A DNA stretch of 50,422 nt from Porphyromonadaceae bacterium UBA3318 (GCA_002361235.1 DESI01000048.1:1-50422), one strand, 5' to 3'; shown: positions 41,501 to 50,320, numbered from the stretch's first letter. The notes: a model not told the origin generated them from the sequence alone. A program made the numbers and translations.

Positions 41501-41783
41501 GTCTGAGATCAACACTTACAACTACCAGTGCTCGTCATGGTCCGTCGAGGACGGCTCCTACCTGCGTCTCAAGAACGTGACCATCGGCTACACGCTGCCT
41601 CAGAACATCCTGAACCGTCAGAAAGTGCTGTCGGGCGTACGCGTCTACCTGACCGGCACCGACCTCTGGGAGACTTCCAAGATAAAGGACGGATGGGATC
41701 CCGAGTCGTCGGGCCGCGTAAGCAACGCCAACCGTTATCCTTTCCTCCGCAGTCTCACCGTGGGTCTGCACCTAACATTCTAA
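38583..41783 (+). CDS. susC: SusC-family TonB-dependent glycan transporter (PUL 2)
   Basis: A 1066-residue outer-membrane transporter with a signal peptide ending near residue 34 (YAQ). A CarboxypepD_reg-like domain (about 46-120, GVVLDETGEPLIGATVMVKG) is followed by the plug opening VVVGYGVQKKASMTGSV and a barrel ending LHLTF. No STN domain precedes it. Codon use is strongly biased to GC-ending codons, suggesting high expression. susD begins seven bases after the stop. It imports the oligosaccharides made by the PUL 2 lyases. Confidence 0.96.
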   Translation: MSIRLKNTMPWKSILRVGLIAVMVAAVTPLVAYAQRASSSAAVPGQVTGVVLDETGEPLIGATVMVKGTTNGATTDLDGNFSIKASKGATLVVSYVGYNSQEVKATSGNMNIKLKPNDQVLDELVVVGYGVQKKASMTGSVTVVNDEKLQDKGALASPVEALQGQVPGVIITRSSSAPGEENWDMKIRGSVSKNNSAPLVIIDGIEYEGVGALNQLNPSDIESMNILKDAAASIYGSKAAGGVVLITTKKGKDDQVRVEYNGSYTHKFVGNTPKTMSIDEWADAQIEAYMNDGDTTNGWITYAKMMKEYKGQFIDMRNGNPLNGMFSDTQDLTFFDTDWNDVIWGDSWSTNHDLAVSGGKNGNTYRVSAAYMYDDSPLKWGNNHNNRFNIRLNNTFKFHKRFSLTSSIALNRQDQVSPTQIGACLTTSTAQPGFPTSTIDGKPYGWGTWRAPNWAAELGGDNRYKALSINVSEAFRYDIIEGLSLNAVFGYNYRGNTRDAKTLSVDYYNYKGDTKVFSNPNQDDTKYEKWWDRRELFMGQGYLDYTKTWKDVHNFKAMLGVQYSFTDYESNTNTAMDINAPLEVVNGTGTITTTGAKWQEALLSYYGRVNYDFDSRYLLEGQARYDGSSKFQAENRWAFFWGVSAGWRIGQEKFMEAARGWLSELKLRASYGNVGNQNGIDRYSGVALYNFKPNQNVIIGNGKISWIDTNGKLVSLDRTWERVHNYNVALDFGFFNNRLTGSVEAYWKRVNNMLIDVIYPAILGDNAPTANKGKFKAWGYDANINWNQTIGNVTYHVGGTFTYADNELLDNGGSGAVQAGVRSDREGYPLNSVWGYRYCGKIQNEEQLKKYIDRYNGTSTVDGNISKLRVGDNMFEDVNKDGKLTFEDLVYLGTEDPKIQFSFNFGAAWKGLDIDFVFQGAGRRTVWRRDGNNNADVWRIPTRTAYQNGSNHFIGNVWSETNPDGYYTPLTHQSEINTYNYQCSSWSVEDGSYLRLKNVTIGYTLPQNILNRQKVLSGVRVYLTGTDLWETSKIKDGWDPESSGRVSNANRYPFLRSLTVGLHLTF

Positions 41784-41790
41784 CCACATC

Positions 41791-43497
41791 ATGAATACAG
41801 CAATGAACAAGATAATAAAGACCATATCGGCCGCAGCGGTAGCGTTGCTCCTCACGTCCTGCCTGGACCTGGAGCCGAAGGACCAGATGGCCGACACCAA
41901 CATGTGGGCCACATCGAGCGACTTCCAGCTCTTTGCCAACAGGTTCTACGACTGGTTCCCGTCGATACAGAGCATGTACAACGGCGACAAGGAGAGTGAC
42001 TTCATGGTGGACAAGAGTGCCTTCAATGTCATTTCCAACGGAACGAACGCCATACCGTCGAGCGACGGCACCTACGGAGGATGCTACAACCACATACGTC
42101 GCTGCAACATCCTGATAGAGCGTGCCGACAAATACAGCGGCACCCGCGAGGACATCGCCAAGCCCGAGGGGGAGGCATACTTCTTCCGCGCATACAGCTA
42201 TTTCACGCTGCTGACGCGCTACGGCGACGCCATCATCGTCACCACCCCCATCGACGTGGACGACCCCGCCATGTCGGCCAAGCGCAACGACCGCTCGGAG
42301 GTGATCAAGCTGATACTCGAGGATCTGGACAAGGCAGCCGAGCTGCTGCCCAGTACCACCGACGTGGAGAACGGATATGTGGGCAAGGAGGGCGCCCTGG
42401 CGTTCAAGGCACGCGCCGCCCTGTTCGAAGGCACATGGCAGAAGTTCCGCGGCAACGATGCCGCTGCAAAGCCCCTGCTCGACCAGGCCGCACAGGCCGC
42501 CAAGGCCGTGATCGACTCCAAGAAGTTCCAGCTGTTCGCTCCCTCGGCATTGGGTACGGAGGCCTACAAGTACCTTTTCATACTGGAGGATACGAAGTGC
42601 AACCCCGCCGGCCTGACCAAGAGCGCCAACAAGGAATACATCATCAAGCGCTGCTATGACATGACCAACAAGCAGATAGGCGACAACGTGACCGTGGGCG
42701 TGCTGAACAACGCGCAGTATCTGTCGGCCAAGGTTGCCGACCAGTACCTGTGCTCCGACGGTCTTCCCATCGACAAGTCGCCGATGTTCCAGGGCTACGC
42801 CAACGCCGACTCCGAGTGGCAGAACCGCGACAACCGTATGTACAACACGATGATGAAGCCTCACGGAAAGTACTGGAACGGTACGAACCCGAACTATTTC
42901 CGCGACTTCACCGACGCCGACGCCAACCGCGCGCAGTATGCCGACTATATGCCCGGCGGCGGCACGGGTTATTTCCCGCAGAAATGGGCCTGCGAGCGTC
43001 GCGTCACCTCCACCGAGGAGAGCTACGACATGCCTGTCCTGCGTTATGCCGAGGTTCTGTTGGCTTACGCCGAGGCAGTGTTCGAGCGTGACGGCAAGAT
43101 TTCGGACGAGGATCTTGACCTGTCGCTGAACCTGGTGCGCCGCCGCGTCAACCCCGCGATGCCCAAGCTGAGCAACGCCTTCGTAAGCGCCAACGGACTG
43201 GACATGCGCACCGAGATACGCCGCGAACGCAGCGTGGAATTCGTGTCGGAGGGCTTCCGTCTCGACGACCTGAAGCGCTGGAAGACAGCCGAGGTTGAGA
43301 TGCCTATGGACTTCGCCGGCGTGCACGTGGACGGCACCGAGTATGGGCGCCGCAACTTCCCCGCCTTGCGCAAGGACGCACAGGGCCGCGTGGTATGGGA
43401 GACTGGCCGCAAGTGGGCCGAGCGCAACTATCTGCTGCCGCTGCCCACCGACCAGCTCCAGCTCAATCCCAACCTGGGCCAGAATCCCGGCTGGTAA
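41791..43497 (+). CDS. susD: SusD-family glycan-binding lipoprotein (PUL 2)
   Basis: A 568-residue SusD/RagB lipoprotein with the acylated Cys at residue 24 (LLTSC), followed by the family start LDLEPKDQMADTNMW. The TPR-containing helical body and C-terminal signature RRERSVEFVSEGFRLDDLKRW (about 478-498) are present, and it ends PLPTDQLQLNPNLGQNPGW, the usual terminus. It partners the SusC encoded just upstream. The spacing of seven bases makes co-translation likely. Confidence 0.96.
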   Translation: MNTAMNKIIKTISAAAVALLLTSCLDLEPKDQMADTNMWATSSDFQLFANRFYDWFPSIQSMYNGDKESDFMVDKSAFNVISNGTNAIPSSDGTYGGCYNHIRRCNILIERADKYSGTREDIAKPEGEAYFFRAYSYFTLLTRYGDAIIVTTPIDVDDPAMSAKRNDRSEVIKLILEDLDKAAELLPSTTDVENGYVGKEGALAFKARAALFEGTWQKFRGNDAAAKPLLDQAAQAAKAVIDSKKFQLFAPSALGTEAYKYLFILEDTKCNPAGLTKSANKEYIIKRCYDMTNKQIGDNVTVGVLNNAQYLSAKVADQYLCSDGLPIDKSPMFQGYANADSEWQNRDNRMYNTMMKPHGKYWNGTNPNYFRDFTDADANRAQYADYMPGGGTGYFPQKWACERRVTSTEESYDMPVLRYAEVLLAYAEAVFERDGKISDEDLDLSLNLVRRRVNPAMPKLSNAFVSANGLDMRTEIRRERSVEFVSEGFRLDDLKRWKTAEVEMPMDFAGVHVDGTEYGRRNFPALRKDAQGRVVWETGRKWAERNYLLPLPTDQLQLNPNLGQNPGW

Positions 43498-43536
43498 TCC
43501 GGTTCAACAAGTATTCATAATATCCGAATAAATAAC

Positions 43537-44931
43537 ATGAACAAGAGATATACAGGCGTCATCGCATCGCTGGCAGTCTGCGGCATGATGGCCGGTCTGA
43601 CCGGATGCAGTGACGACAAGCAAATGACACTTGACGGCACGGAGGTGATAATCCCGACGTCCATCACATTCGAGTGTACCGAGACGCTGCCCCTGGCAGT
43701 GGGCATGGACTCGCTGCTGGTGTACACCGTAGGCCCGGAGACAGCCGAGGACAAGACCCTGCTGTTCCGCAGCGGCGACGAGAGCATAGCCACAGTGGAC
43801 GAGAACGGCCTGGTACACGCCGTGGCCGTGGGCGAGACCACCATTTCGGCAGTGCCCAAGCGTCTTGGCGCCGGAACCACCGCCTCCATCTTTGTGCAGG
43901 TGATTCCGGAGATAATCAAGGCTACAAGCATCGACGTGGAGAGCCAGACTCCTCCCAGCGACGAGGGTAAATATTACGTGACCGACGAGATTCAGCTGAC
44001 CAACACCATCTATCCCGCCGACGTGACCTATCAGCGCGTGGCATGGGTATCGTCCAATCCCGAGATAGCCAGCGTGGACGAGGCCGGCAAGGTGACACTG
44101 CTGAAGGAGGGCGACGTGGAGATTTACTGCGTGGCACAGGACCGTTCGGGCGTGCGCGGCGAATTCAAGCTGCACGTGGATCCCTTCATCGAGGTTCAGA
44201 GCCTGACCATCAACAGCACGCTGGAGAATCTGTCGCTGCCTTCGGACGGCATCAGACTCGACGTGACCTACACTCCGAGCAACGGTACCGCCGGATCGGT
44301 GCAGTGGGAGTCTAACAACGAGTCCGTGGCCACAGTGAACCGTGGCGTGGTTACGCCCGTAGGCTTCGGTTCGGCAGTGATCACCGCCACATGTACCGCC
44401 ACCGGCCAGACAGCCACCATCGAGGTGACAGTGGCCAACGGCAAGTACTTCTGGAACGGAGCCAACGGCTTCAGAGGCTGGATCTGCTCGAACGACCAGG
44501 CCGCCGAGGAACGCACCGCCGGCTACTGGCGCGTATTCTTCCCCGATCCCGGCACAGGCAAGTGGCGCCGCGACATCAAGCGCGACCTGTCCAACGGCAA
44601 CCACGTATGGCACAGCGACTACCCCGTTTACGCCATCAAGACCAACCTGCAGAAGGGCGGCAACAACACGTTCGACATCCGTGACGCAGGCAGCCCGAAG
44701 GACAACAACGGCACGGAACTGAGCGACGGGACGCGCCTCATCATGTGGGATCCCACCGGCAAGTGGACCGGATTCCATGAGTTCAACCTGTTCCAGGTCA
44801 AGATTGCCGATATCCCCAACGAAAACGTCGACAAGTCGCAGCCTTACTACGACATATTCTGGATCGGTTCGTTCAAGAACAAGCAGGAGGCCATCGACTT
44901 CGCCGAGAATGAAATAAAGAACAAGAAGTAA
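43537..44931 (+). CDS. Surface lipoprotein with three BIG2 Ig-like domains
   Basis: A 464-residue lipoprotein with the acylated Cys at residue 24 (LTGC). Three bacterial Ig-like (BIG2) domains follow at about 40-128, 130-225 and 228-305, each with the ESIATV/PEIASV/ESVATV signature strand. A C-terminal domain of about 155 residues, rich in Trp and Asn (GKYFWNGANGFRGW), probably forms the binding face. Position after susCD and this architecture fit a surface glycan-binding protein of PUL 2. No catalytic residues are evident. It is separated from the next gene by a hairpin at 44943-44974. Confidence 0.82.
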   Translation: MNKRYTGVIASLAVCGMMAGLTGCSDDKQMTLDGTEVIIPTSITFECTETLPLAVGMDSLLVYTVGPETAEDKTLLFRSGDESIATVDENGLVHAVAVGETTISAVPKRLGAGTTASIFVQVIPEIIKATSIDVESQTPPSDEGKYYVTDEIQLTNTIYPADVTYQRVAWVSSNPEIASVDEAGKVTLLKEGDVEIYCVAQDRSGVRGEFKLHVDPFIEVQSLTINSTLENLSLPSDGIRLDVTYTPSNGTAGSVQWESNNESVATVNRGVVTPVGFGSAVITATCTATGQTATIEVTVANGKYFWNGANGFRGWICSNDQAAEERTAGYWRVFFPDPGTGKWRRDIKRDLSNGNHVWHSDYPVYAIKTNLQKGGNNTFDIRDAGSPKDNNGTELSDGTRLIMWDPTGKWTGFHEFNLFQVKIADIPNENVDKSQPYYDIFWIGSFKNKQEAIDFAENEIKNKK

Positions 44932-44942
44932 ATCCCAACATA

Positions 44943-44974
44943 CCGCCGGGGCGATTACGGGTCGTCCCCGGCGG
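44943..44974 (+). other. Intercistronic GC-rich hairpin
   Basis: CCGCCGGGG at 44943-44951 pairs with CCCCGGCGG at 44966-44974, and CGA/TCG extends the stem past a one-base bulge. A-rich sequence, not a T-run, follows. It probably stabilises or partly terminates the susCD transcript before the lyase genes. Confidence 0.5.
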
Positions 44975-44990
44975 AAGAAAAAGAATAGTC

Positions 44991-46388
44991 ATGAAAATCA
45001 ACAAATATATATACACTCTGGCTGTGGCCACGGCAGGTTTCGGCTTTGCTTCCTGTTCGGAGATAGAGCACGGCACCAGCGACATCGACAGCTGGGGCGA
45101 CAGCTTCGAGAAATTCGAGCCGCAGACCTACACCCTGAACCATCCCTGTATGCTTCACAGCCGGGAGGATCTGGACTATGTTAAGGCCCACCTGGGTCAG
45201 AAACCTTGGTCGGACGGTTATCAGAAACTGAAGACGAGCGGCTTCTGCAATGAGACTTACAAGGCCAGCCCGGTGAAGTATCTGGCGCGTCTTGACGCCG
45301 GCAACTGGGGCGACGGCGGCGGTCGCTGGGACGACGCGGGCCTGCGCGACGAGTACTATCCCGGCATCCACAACAACTACACGCAGTTCTTCCGCGACTG
45401 TGCCGCTGCATACCAGTTAGCACTGGAATATCAGCTGACCGGCAACCTGCAGGCTGCATCCACGGCCGCCAAGATCATCGAGGACTGGGCCGCCGTGAAC
45501 CGGGGCATCCTGCTGGGCCGCGACAAATGGAAGGACGATGTGATCGACTCCAACGAGTATCTGATCATGTTCCAGATTCATCAGATAGCCAACGCCGCCG
45601 AGCTGCTGCGCGACTACAACGGCTGGGGCGAGTCTGAACAGTTCCGGAACGTGTGCACGTGGCTCAAGACATACTTCGCGCCCTTCTGTTCGAAGTTCAT
45701 AGCCACCAACGCCGCCAACCAGCACTGGTGGCTGAACTGGGACCTCGCGTCAATGACGGCGCTGCTGTCCATCGGTATCCTGACCGACGACCAGGACATG
45801 ATCAACGAGGCCATCTTAGCCTACAAGATGGGCGCCGGCCCCGGCTGTATGCTGCGTGGCTCGGTGATCGAAGTGTTCGACGATCCCTCCGGCACAGGCG
45901 AGAAATTAGCTCAGGGCCAGGAGTCAGGACGTGACCAGGGCCACAACACGCTGACGGGCGTCTTGGCCGGCTATTTCTGCCAGATGGCATACAACATCGG
46001 CGACGACCTGTTTGCCCTCGGCGACAACCGCGCCATTGCCTTCGCACAGTATATCTGCAAGTACAACCTGGTGAAGCCTTCGCTCGGCACCAACTACAGC
46101 GGCACCCTTTCGGACGCCGACTTCAAGTATCCCGAAAGCTCTATGCCCTTCAAGCCTTATAACTGGGACGGAATGCAGATGGATAAGATCAGCGCCGACG
46201 GCCGTGGCACCATCCGTCCGGGATGGGACCTGTGGTACGGCTACTGCGTGAAGAAAGGAATCAAGGCCACGTACATCAAGGAGATGGCCGAGCACTTCCG
46301 CGCCGATGGCGGCGGCGGTCACTACGGCTCCAACTCCGGCGGTTTCGACCAGCTTGGTTTCTCAACGCTGATGTATTACCGCGAATAA
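44991..46388 (+). CDS. Alginate_lyase-fold lipoprotein, PL38-like
   Basis: A 465-residue lipoprotein (Cys22 in FASC) with an alpha/alpha-toroid lyase body of the Alginate_lyase (PF05426) type. Characteristic segments are NYTQFFRDCAAAYQLALEYQ (about 129-148), NQHWWLNWDLASM (243-255) and QESGRDQGHN (310-319). The latter two hold the Asn/His/Arg residues expected in the active site. Among CAZy families the pattern fits PL38, whose known members cut glucuronan or alginate, best. Family placement is by eye and needs a profile search. The lipid anchor suggests it works at the cell surface, making oligosaccharides for SusCD. It lies within the PUL 2 operon. Confidence 0.72.
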   Translation: MKINKYIYTLAVATAGFGFASCSEIEHGTSDIDSWGDSFEKFEPQTYTLNHPCMLHSREDLDYVKAHLGQKPWSDGYQKLKTSGFCNETYKASPVKYLARLDAGNWGDGGGRWDDAGLRDEYYPGIHNNYTQFFRDCAAAYQLALEYQLTGNLQAASTAAKIIEDWAAVNRGILLGRDKWKDDVIDSNEYLIMFQIHQIANAAELLRDYNGWGESEQFRNVCTWLKTYFAPFCSKFIATNAANQHWWLNWDLASMTALLSIGILTDDQDMINEAILAYKMGAGPGCMLRGSVIEVFDDPSGTGEKLAQGQESGRDQGHNTLTGVLAGYFCQMAYNIGDDLFALGDNRAIAFAQYICKYNLVKPSLGTNYSGTLSDADFKYPESSMPFKPYNWDGMQMDKISADGRGTIRPGWDLWYGYCVKKGIKATYIKEMAEHFRADGGGGHYGSNSGGFDQLGFSTLMYYRE

Positions 46389-46393
46389 TACCT

Positions 46394-46465
46394 GATATCC
46401 GTATTAGATAATGCATGGGGCGGACAGTCTCGCGACCGTCCGCCCCTGATTATAATACGGAATAT
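46394..46465 (+). other. Nested intercistronic hairpin
   Basis: An inner GC-rich stem (GGGGCGGAC at 46417-46425 with GTCCGCCCC at 46438-46446) is nested in an outer stem (CCGTATTA at 46399-46406 with TAATACGG at 46453-46460), which extends by an ATAT pairing past a one-base bulge. An A-run follows. It separates the PL38-like and beta-helix genes. Confidence 0.5.
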
Positions 46466-46484
46466 AAAAAAAACAGCAATTACA

Positions 46485-47978
46485 ATGAATCAGAGAGGAA
46501 ATAAGACAAGAGCGGCAATGGCGGCTGCGCTGCTGACAGTGGGCTGCATGACGGTCGGAGCAAAAGTGGTGACATACCCCGCCGGCAAGGATGTTCCGAC
46601 CATCCATGATTTTTCCGTCGAGGTGCGCCAGGACGATGCCGCAGGCCGGTGGGAGAATGTGGACGCGTACCCCGTGACGTTCCAGGAAGTGAAATTGGAG
46701 GATGGCGTGGTGAAACGCAAGGACCAGACCGCATCGTACGCATACTTCGACTTCGACGGCAAGGTTGAGGTGCGCGTGGTGTCGGCCAAGCCGGTGCGGA
46801 GCGTGCGTGTAAGGCCGCTGTCGTACGGCATCACGCCTGAAGTGAAAGGCAACACCATCTGCTTCACTCTGGACCGTGCGCGCAATCTGTCGGTGGAGGT
46901 GAACGGCGACATATTCCACAACCTGCACCTGTTTGCCAATCCTCTCGACTCGCACCGTCCTACGGCCAAAGAGATAAAGAAAGCCCTGAAGAACAAGAAG
47001 GGGAACCTGCTCTATTTCGGCCCGGGCGTGCATAAGTTTCCGGGCGACACACTGCGCGTGGCCTCCGGCACGACTGTATATGTGGATGGCGGCGCGTGGG
47101 TGCAGGCCACCATCATAGCCGAAGGCGTGGAGAACGTGCGCGTGTATGGCCGCGGCACCGTGCGTCCCAAGGGCCGCGGAGCGGGCGTGGAGATACGCCG
47201 TTCGCGCAACGTCGAGGCCGACGGCATCGTGCTGTCGCAGATTCCGGCCGGCGCCTCCGACGGAGTGAAGATTACCAACGTAAAGTCGATGACCCATTAC
47301 GGCTGGGGCGACGGCATGAACGTGTTCGCCAGCAGCAACGTGCATTACGACGGAGTGTTCTGCCGCAACAGCGACGACTGCAACACCGTCTACGCCACAC
47401 GCAAGGGGTATGTGGGTGGCTGCAAGAACATCCTGATGGAAAATTCCACCCTATGGGCCGACGTGGCGCATCCCATCATGATCGGATTGCACGGCGCAGC
47501 CACCGAGATAGGCGTGGACGCACCCTCCGACACGATTCAGAACCTGACATACCGCAACCTCGACATCCTGGACCAGATGGAGCTGCAGAAGGACTATCAG
47601 GGAGTGTTCGCAATCTCGTGCGGCGACAACAACATAGTGCGCGACGTGACGTTCGACAATATAAGGGTGGAGGACTTCCGCTGCGGGCAACTGGTGAACG
47701 TGCGCATATTCATGAACGAGAAATACTGCAAGGCACCGGGCCGGAGCGTCGACAACGTGCTGTTCAGGGATGTGACCTACACCGGCCGGAACGCCTCGAC
47801 ATCGATAATATGCGGATATGACGACAACCGTCAGGTGGCCGGACTGACGTTCGAGAACCTGACCGTGAACGGCGTGAAGATAACCGACGACATGGCCGGC
47901 AAACCGAAATGGTACAAGACCGGCGATATGTGCGACATCTATATAGGTAATCACGTCCGCAACGTCGTATTTAAATAA
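46485..47978 (+). CDS. Right-handed beta-helix glycosidase or lyase (GH28/GH49-like)
   Basis: A 497-residue exported protein. A signal peptide (about 1-26) is followed by a beta-sandwich of about 120 residues (YAYFDFDGKVEVRVVS, LSYGITPEVKGNTICFTL). A parallel beta-helix then runs from about 175 to the end, with typical turns such as ENVRVYGRGTVRP and SNVHYDGVFCRNSDDCNTVY. The NSDD pair is where GH28-type enzymes carry catalytic aspartates, but the GHG and RxK motifs of GH28 are not clear. The N-terminal sandwich before a helix recalls GH49. The role is probably cleavage of a PUL 2 oligosaccharide. Fold assignment is firmer than family. Confidence 0.68.
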   Translation: MNQRGNKTRAAMAAALLTVGCMTVGAKVVTYPAGKDVPTIHDFSVEVRQDDAAGRWENVDAYPVTFQEVKLEDGVVKRKDQTASYAYFDFDGKVEVRVVSAKPVRSVRVRPLSYGITPEVKGNTICFTLDRARNLSVEVNGDIFHNLHLFANPLDSHRPTAKEIKKALKNKKGNLLYFGPGVHKFPGDTLRVASGTTVYVDGGAWVQATIIAEGVENVRVYGRGTVRPKGRGAGVEIRRSRNVEADGIVLSQIPAGASDGVKITNVKSMTHYGWGDGMNVFASSNVHYDGVFCRNSDDCNTVYATRKGYVGGCKNILMENSTLWADVAHPIMIGLHGAATEIGVDAPSDTIQNLTYRNLDILDQMELQKDYQGVFAISCGDNNIVRDVTFDNIRVEDFRCGQLVNVRIFMNEKYCKAPGRSVDNVLFRDVTYTGRNASTSIICGYDDNRQVAGLTFENLTVNGVKITDDMAGKPKWYKTGDMCDIYIGNHVRNVVFK

Positions 47979-48009
47979 TAAGAACTCACATACCATCATA
48001 ACAGACGAT

Positions 48010-50286
48010 ATGAAAAAGACAGGTATATTGGTGGTGATGCTGGCGGTGGCGGCCATGACCGTGAATGCGGGGGACATAAAGCATCCGTCGCTGCTGTTCA
48101 CGCCCGCGAAGGTGGCGGCGGCCAAGCAGCGTATGGCGCACGACACCGTTCAGGCCAACGGCTGGAAGCTGATCAAGGAGGAAGCCGACAGGCAGGTGAA
48201 GAAAGGAGCCAACGTGCGCAAATTAGAGTATCCGGCCCTGGCGTGGCTGATGACGGGTGACACGGCGTATGCCAACACCGTGAAGCGCGAACTGCTCAAG
48301 ACCGCCGAGATCAAGTCGTGGGGCGACAGGGAGATGATGGCCCGCAAACCGGCGTGGCGCAGCGAGTTGCAGATGGCCCACAAGGCATACCAGCTCGCCG
48401 TAGCCTACGACGCCATCTATGACCGCCTTTCCGCTTCGGAGCGCAGGAAGATAGCCGACGGACTGTACCGCCTGGCGGTGGAACCGTTGCTGGGCGACTG
48501 GGTGAACGAGCCCACGCGCATACACTCGCTCAACTCGATGGGCCACAACTGGTGGACGTCGTGCGCCGGCATGGGCGGTCTGTTGGCACTGGCCATAAGC
48601 AACGAGGTGTCCGAGGCCGCCAAGGGAGCCGAGGCCGTGATGGAGGCCATTCCTCAATGGTTTGACTTTGCCGGCGACGTGATACAGCACAAGCCCAAGA
48701 CATTCGACCGCGACGGCGGCATGTACGAGAGCATCAACTATGCCAGCTTCGGCGTCACCGAGGCGCTGCTGTTCCGTCAGGCATGGCTCAACTCGCATCC
48801 CGGCGCCAAGCCGGAGGAGATTCCGCAGATGGGTAAGCTGGCGTCGTTCTTCTGCAACGTGGCCTATCCGCGAAACGGAATGCTGTACAGCATCAACTTC
48901 GGCGACAGCCACAAGAACGTGACCGGCGAAAGCTCCATGATACTTGCCTACAACCAGGGAGCAAAGGATCCGGCCACGCTGTGGTATATCAACCAGCTGG
49001 AGCAGGGTCAGCACCGCGAGGGCTTCCCGCGCCATTTCCCTATGGGCTTCCTTTATACACCCGACCTGAGCAACGCCCCGGCCGAGCCGGCACTTGCCAA
49101 GTCGCACCTGTGGAAAGATTTCGGCTGGGCCACGATGCGCGACTCATGGGACAAGAACGCCTCGATGTTAGCGGTGAAATCCGGCATGACCTGGAATCAC
49201 TCGCATGCCGACGCCAATTCGCTGATAGTGTTCCATAACGGCACCGACATCATCAAGGACGCGGGTAACTGCAGCTACGGCAAGCCGGAATACCGCAACT
49301 ATTTCTTCCAGACCGACGCCCACAATGTGGTGAAGTTCAACGGCGAGGGGCAGCCCACATACCAGCAATATCACGGCTCGATGCTGCCCGGTTCGGTGAG
49401 CGGACTCTTGGACGCAGGCAACATCAAGTATGTGCTGGCCGACGGCACCGGCCCGATGTCGCACGCCTTCGACCGCAACTTCCGCTCGTTCCTGTGGATT
49501 GACGACATAATCTATGTGATAGACGACATACATTCGCACAAGCCGGGACAGTTCGAATGGCTGTGGCATCCCGGAGGCAAAGCAGAGAAGAAAGGCTTCG
49601 ACCTGAACATCACCAACGGCGAGTCGGTCGCTTCGATACGTCCGATATATCCGCGTCCGCTGGCTTACAGCAATTATGTGCATGATTATCCCGAGGACAT
49701 GCGCTGGGAAGTGCGTCAGGGCCCGACCGAGGACCTGAAGGATACCGAGGACTATTACGCCTTCATCCTGCCGGGCGACACCGACCGCGTGAAGGGCCTG
49801 ACGGCCATTACGCTCAAGGACTCGCCCAAGCAGAAGGACGTGCCGCAGTTCGAGACGCGCGAGGGCAAAGACTGGATCGGTGTGCGCGTCACGTACAAGG
49901 GTAAGGTGACCGATCTGTACATCAATCAGCTGGCCGACGGACGGCTGATGCATCTCAATTCGTGGATAGACGCCGACGGATGGACCACCGACGCCTATAT
50001 GCTTGCGGTGACATACAAGGAGGGGGGCGACCCCACGAAGCCCGACGAGGTGTTCATCAACCACGGCAGCTCGCTGCGCCGCGGCAACGAGGTGGTATTC
50101 TCGTCGCTGGCCAAGCTGAACGTGATAGCCAAGCCTGAAGGAAAGTGCATGAACCTGTGGGTGAACGGCCAGCCGCGCGTCAACATGAAGTACCGCAGTC
50201 CGCAGCCCACGCTGAAAGTGAACGGCAGCAGCGTCAACCCGCAGCGTCAGGACGGACTGGTGAAAATAATTGCAAAAATTGACTGA
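48010..50286 (+). CDS. Heparinase II/III-family polysaccharide lyase
   Basis: A 758-residue exported enzyme with a signal peptide (about 1-20). An N-terminal alpha/alpha-toroid (about 25-350) holds MGHNWW at 177-182 and DGGMYESINYASFG (235-248) with candidate catalytic Tyr239/Tyr244. The heparinase II/III beta domain (about 365-755) contains the metal/active-site motif NHSHADANS (396-404) and the TDAHNVVKFNG stretch. This fold covers exo-acting alginate lyases (PL17) and several glycosaminoglycan lyases (PL12, PL15, PL21, PL33, PL35); the exact family cannot be set by eye. It is the last gene of PUL 2, followed by a clear terminator, and would process the oligosaccharides imported by SusCD. 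Confidence 0.85.
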   Translation: MKKTGILVVMLAVAAMTVNAGDIKHPSLLFTPAKVAAAKQRMAHDTVQANGWKLIKEEADRQVKKGANVRKLEYPALAWLMTGDTAYANTVKRELLKTAEIKSWGDREMMARKPAWRSELQMAHKAYQLAVAYDAIYDRLSASERRKIADGLYRLAVEPLLGDWVNEPTRIHSLNSMGHNWWTSCAGMGGLLALAISNEVSEAAKGAEAVMEAIPQWFDFAGDVIQHKPKTFDRDGGMYESINYASFGVTEALLFRQAWLNSHPGAKPEEIPQMGKLASFFCNVAYPRNGMLYSINFGDSHKNVTGESSMILAYNQGAKDPATLWYINQLEQGQHREGFPRHFPMGFLYTPDLSNAPAEPALAKSHLWKDFGWATMRDSWDKNASMLAVKSGMTWNHSHADANSLIVFHNGTDIIKDAGNCSYGKPEYRNYFFQTDAHNVVKFNGEGQPTYQQYHGSMLPGSVSGLLDAGNIKYVLADGTGPMSHAFDRNFRSFLWIDDIIYVIDDIHSHKPGQFEWLWHPGGKAEKKGFDLNITNGESVASIRPIYPRPLAYSNYVHDYPEDMRWEVRQGPTEDLKDTEDYYAFILPGDTDRVKGLTAITLKDSPKQKDVPQFETREGKDWIGVRVTYKGKVTDLYINQLADGRLMHLNSWIDADGWTTDAYMLAVTYKEGGDPTKPDEVFINHGSSLRRGNEVVFSSLAKLNVIAKPEGKCMNLWVNGQPRVNMKYRSPQPTLKVNGSSVNPQRQDGLVKIIAKID

Positions 50287-50320
50287 AGGCGTTAAGTGTC
50301 AACGAAAAGTCAAACGTATT

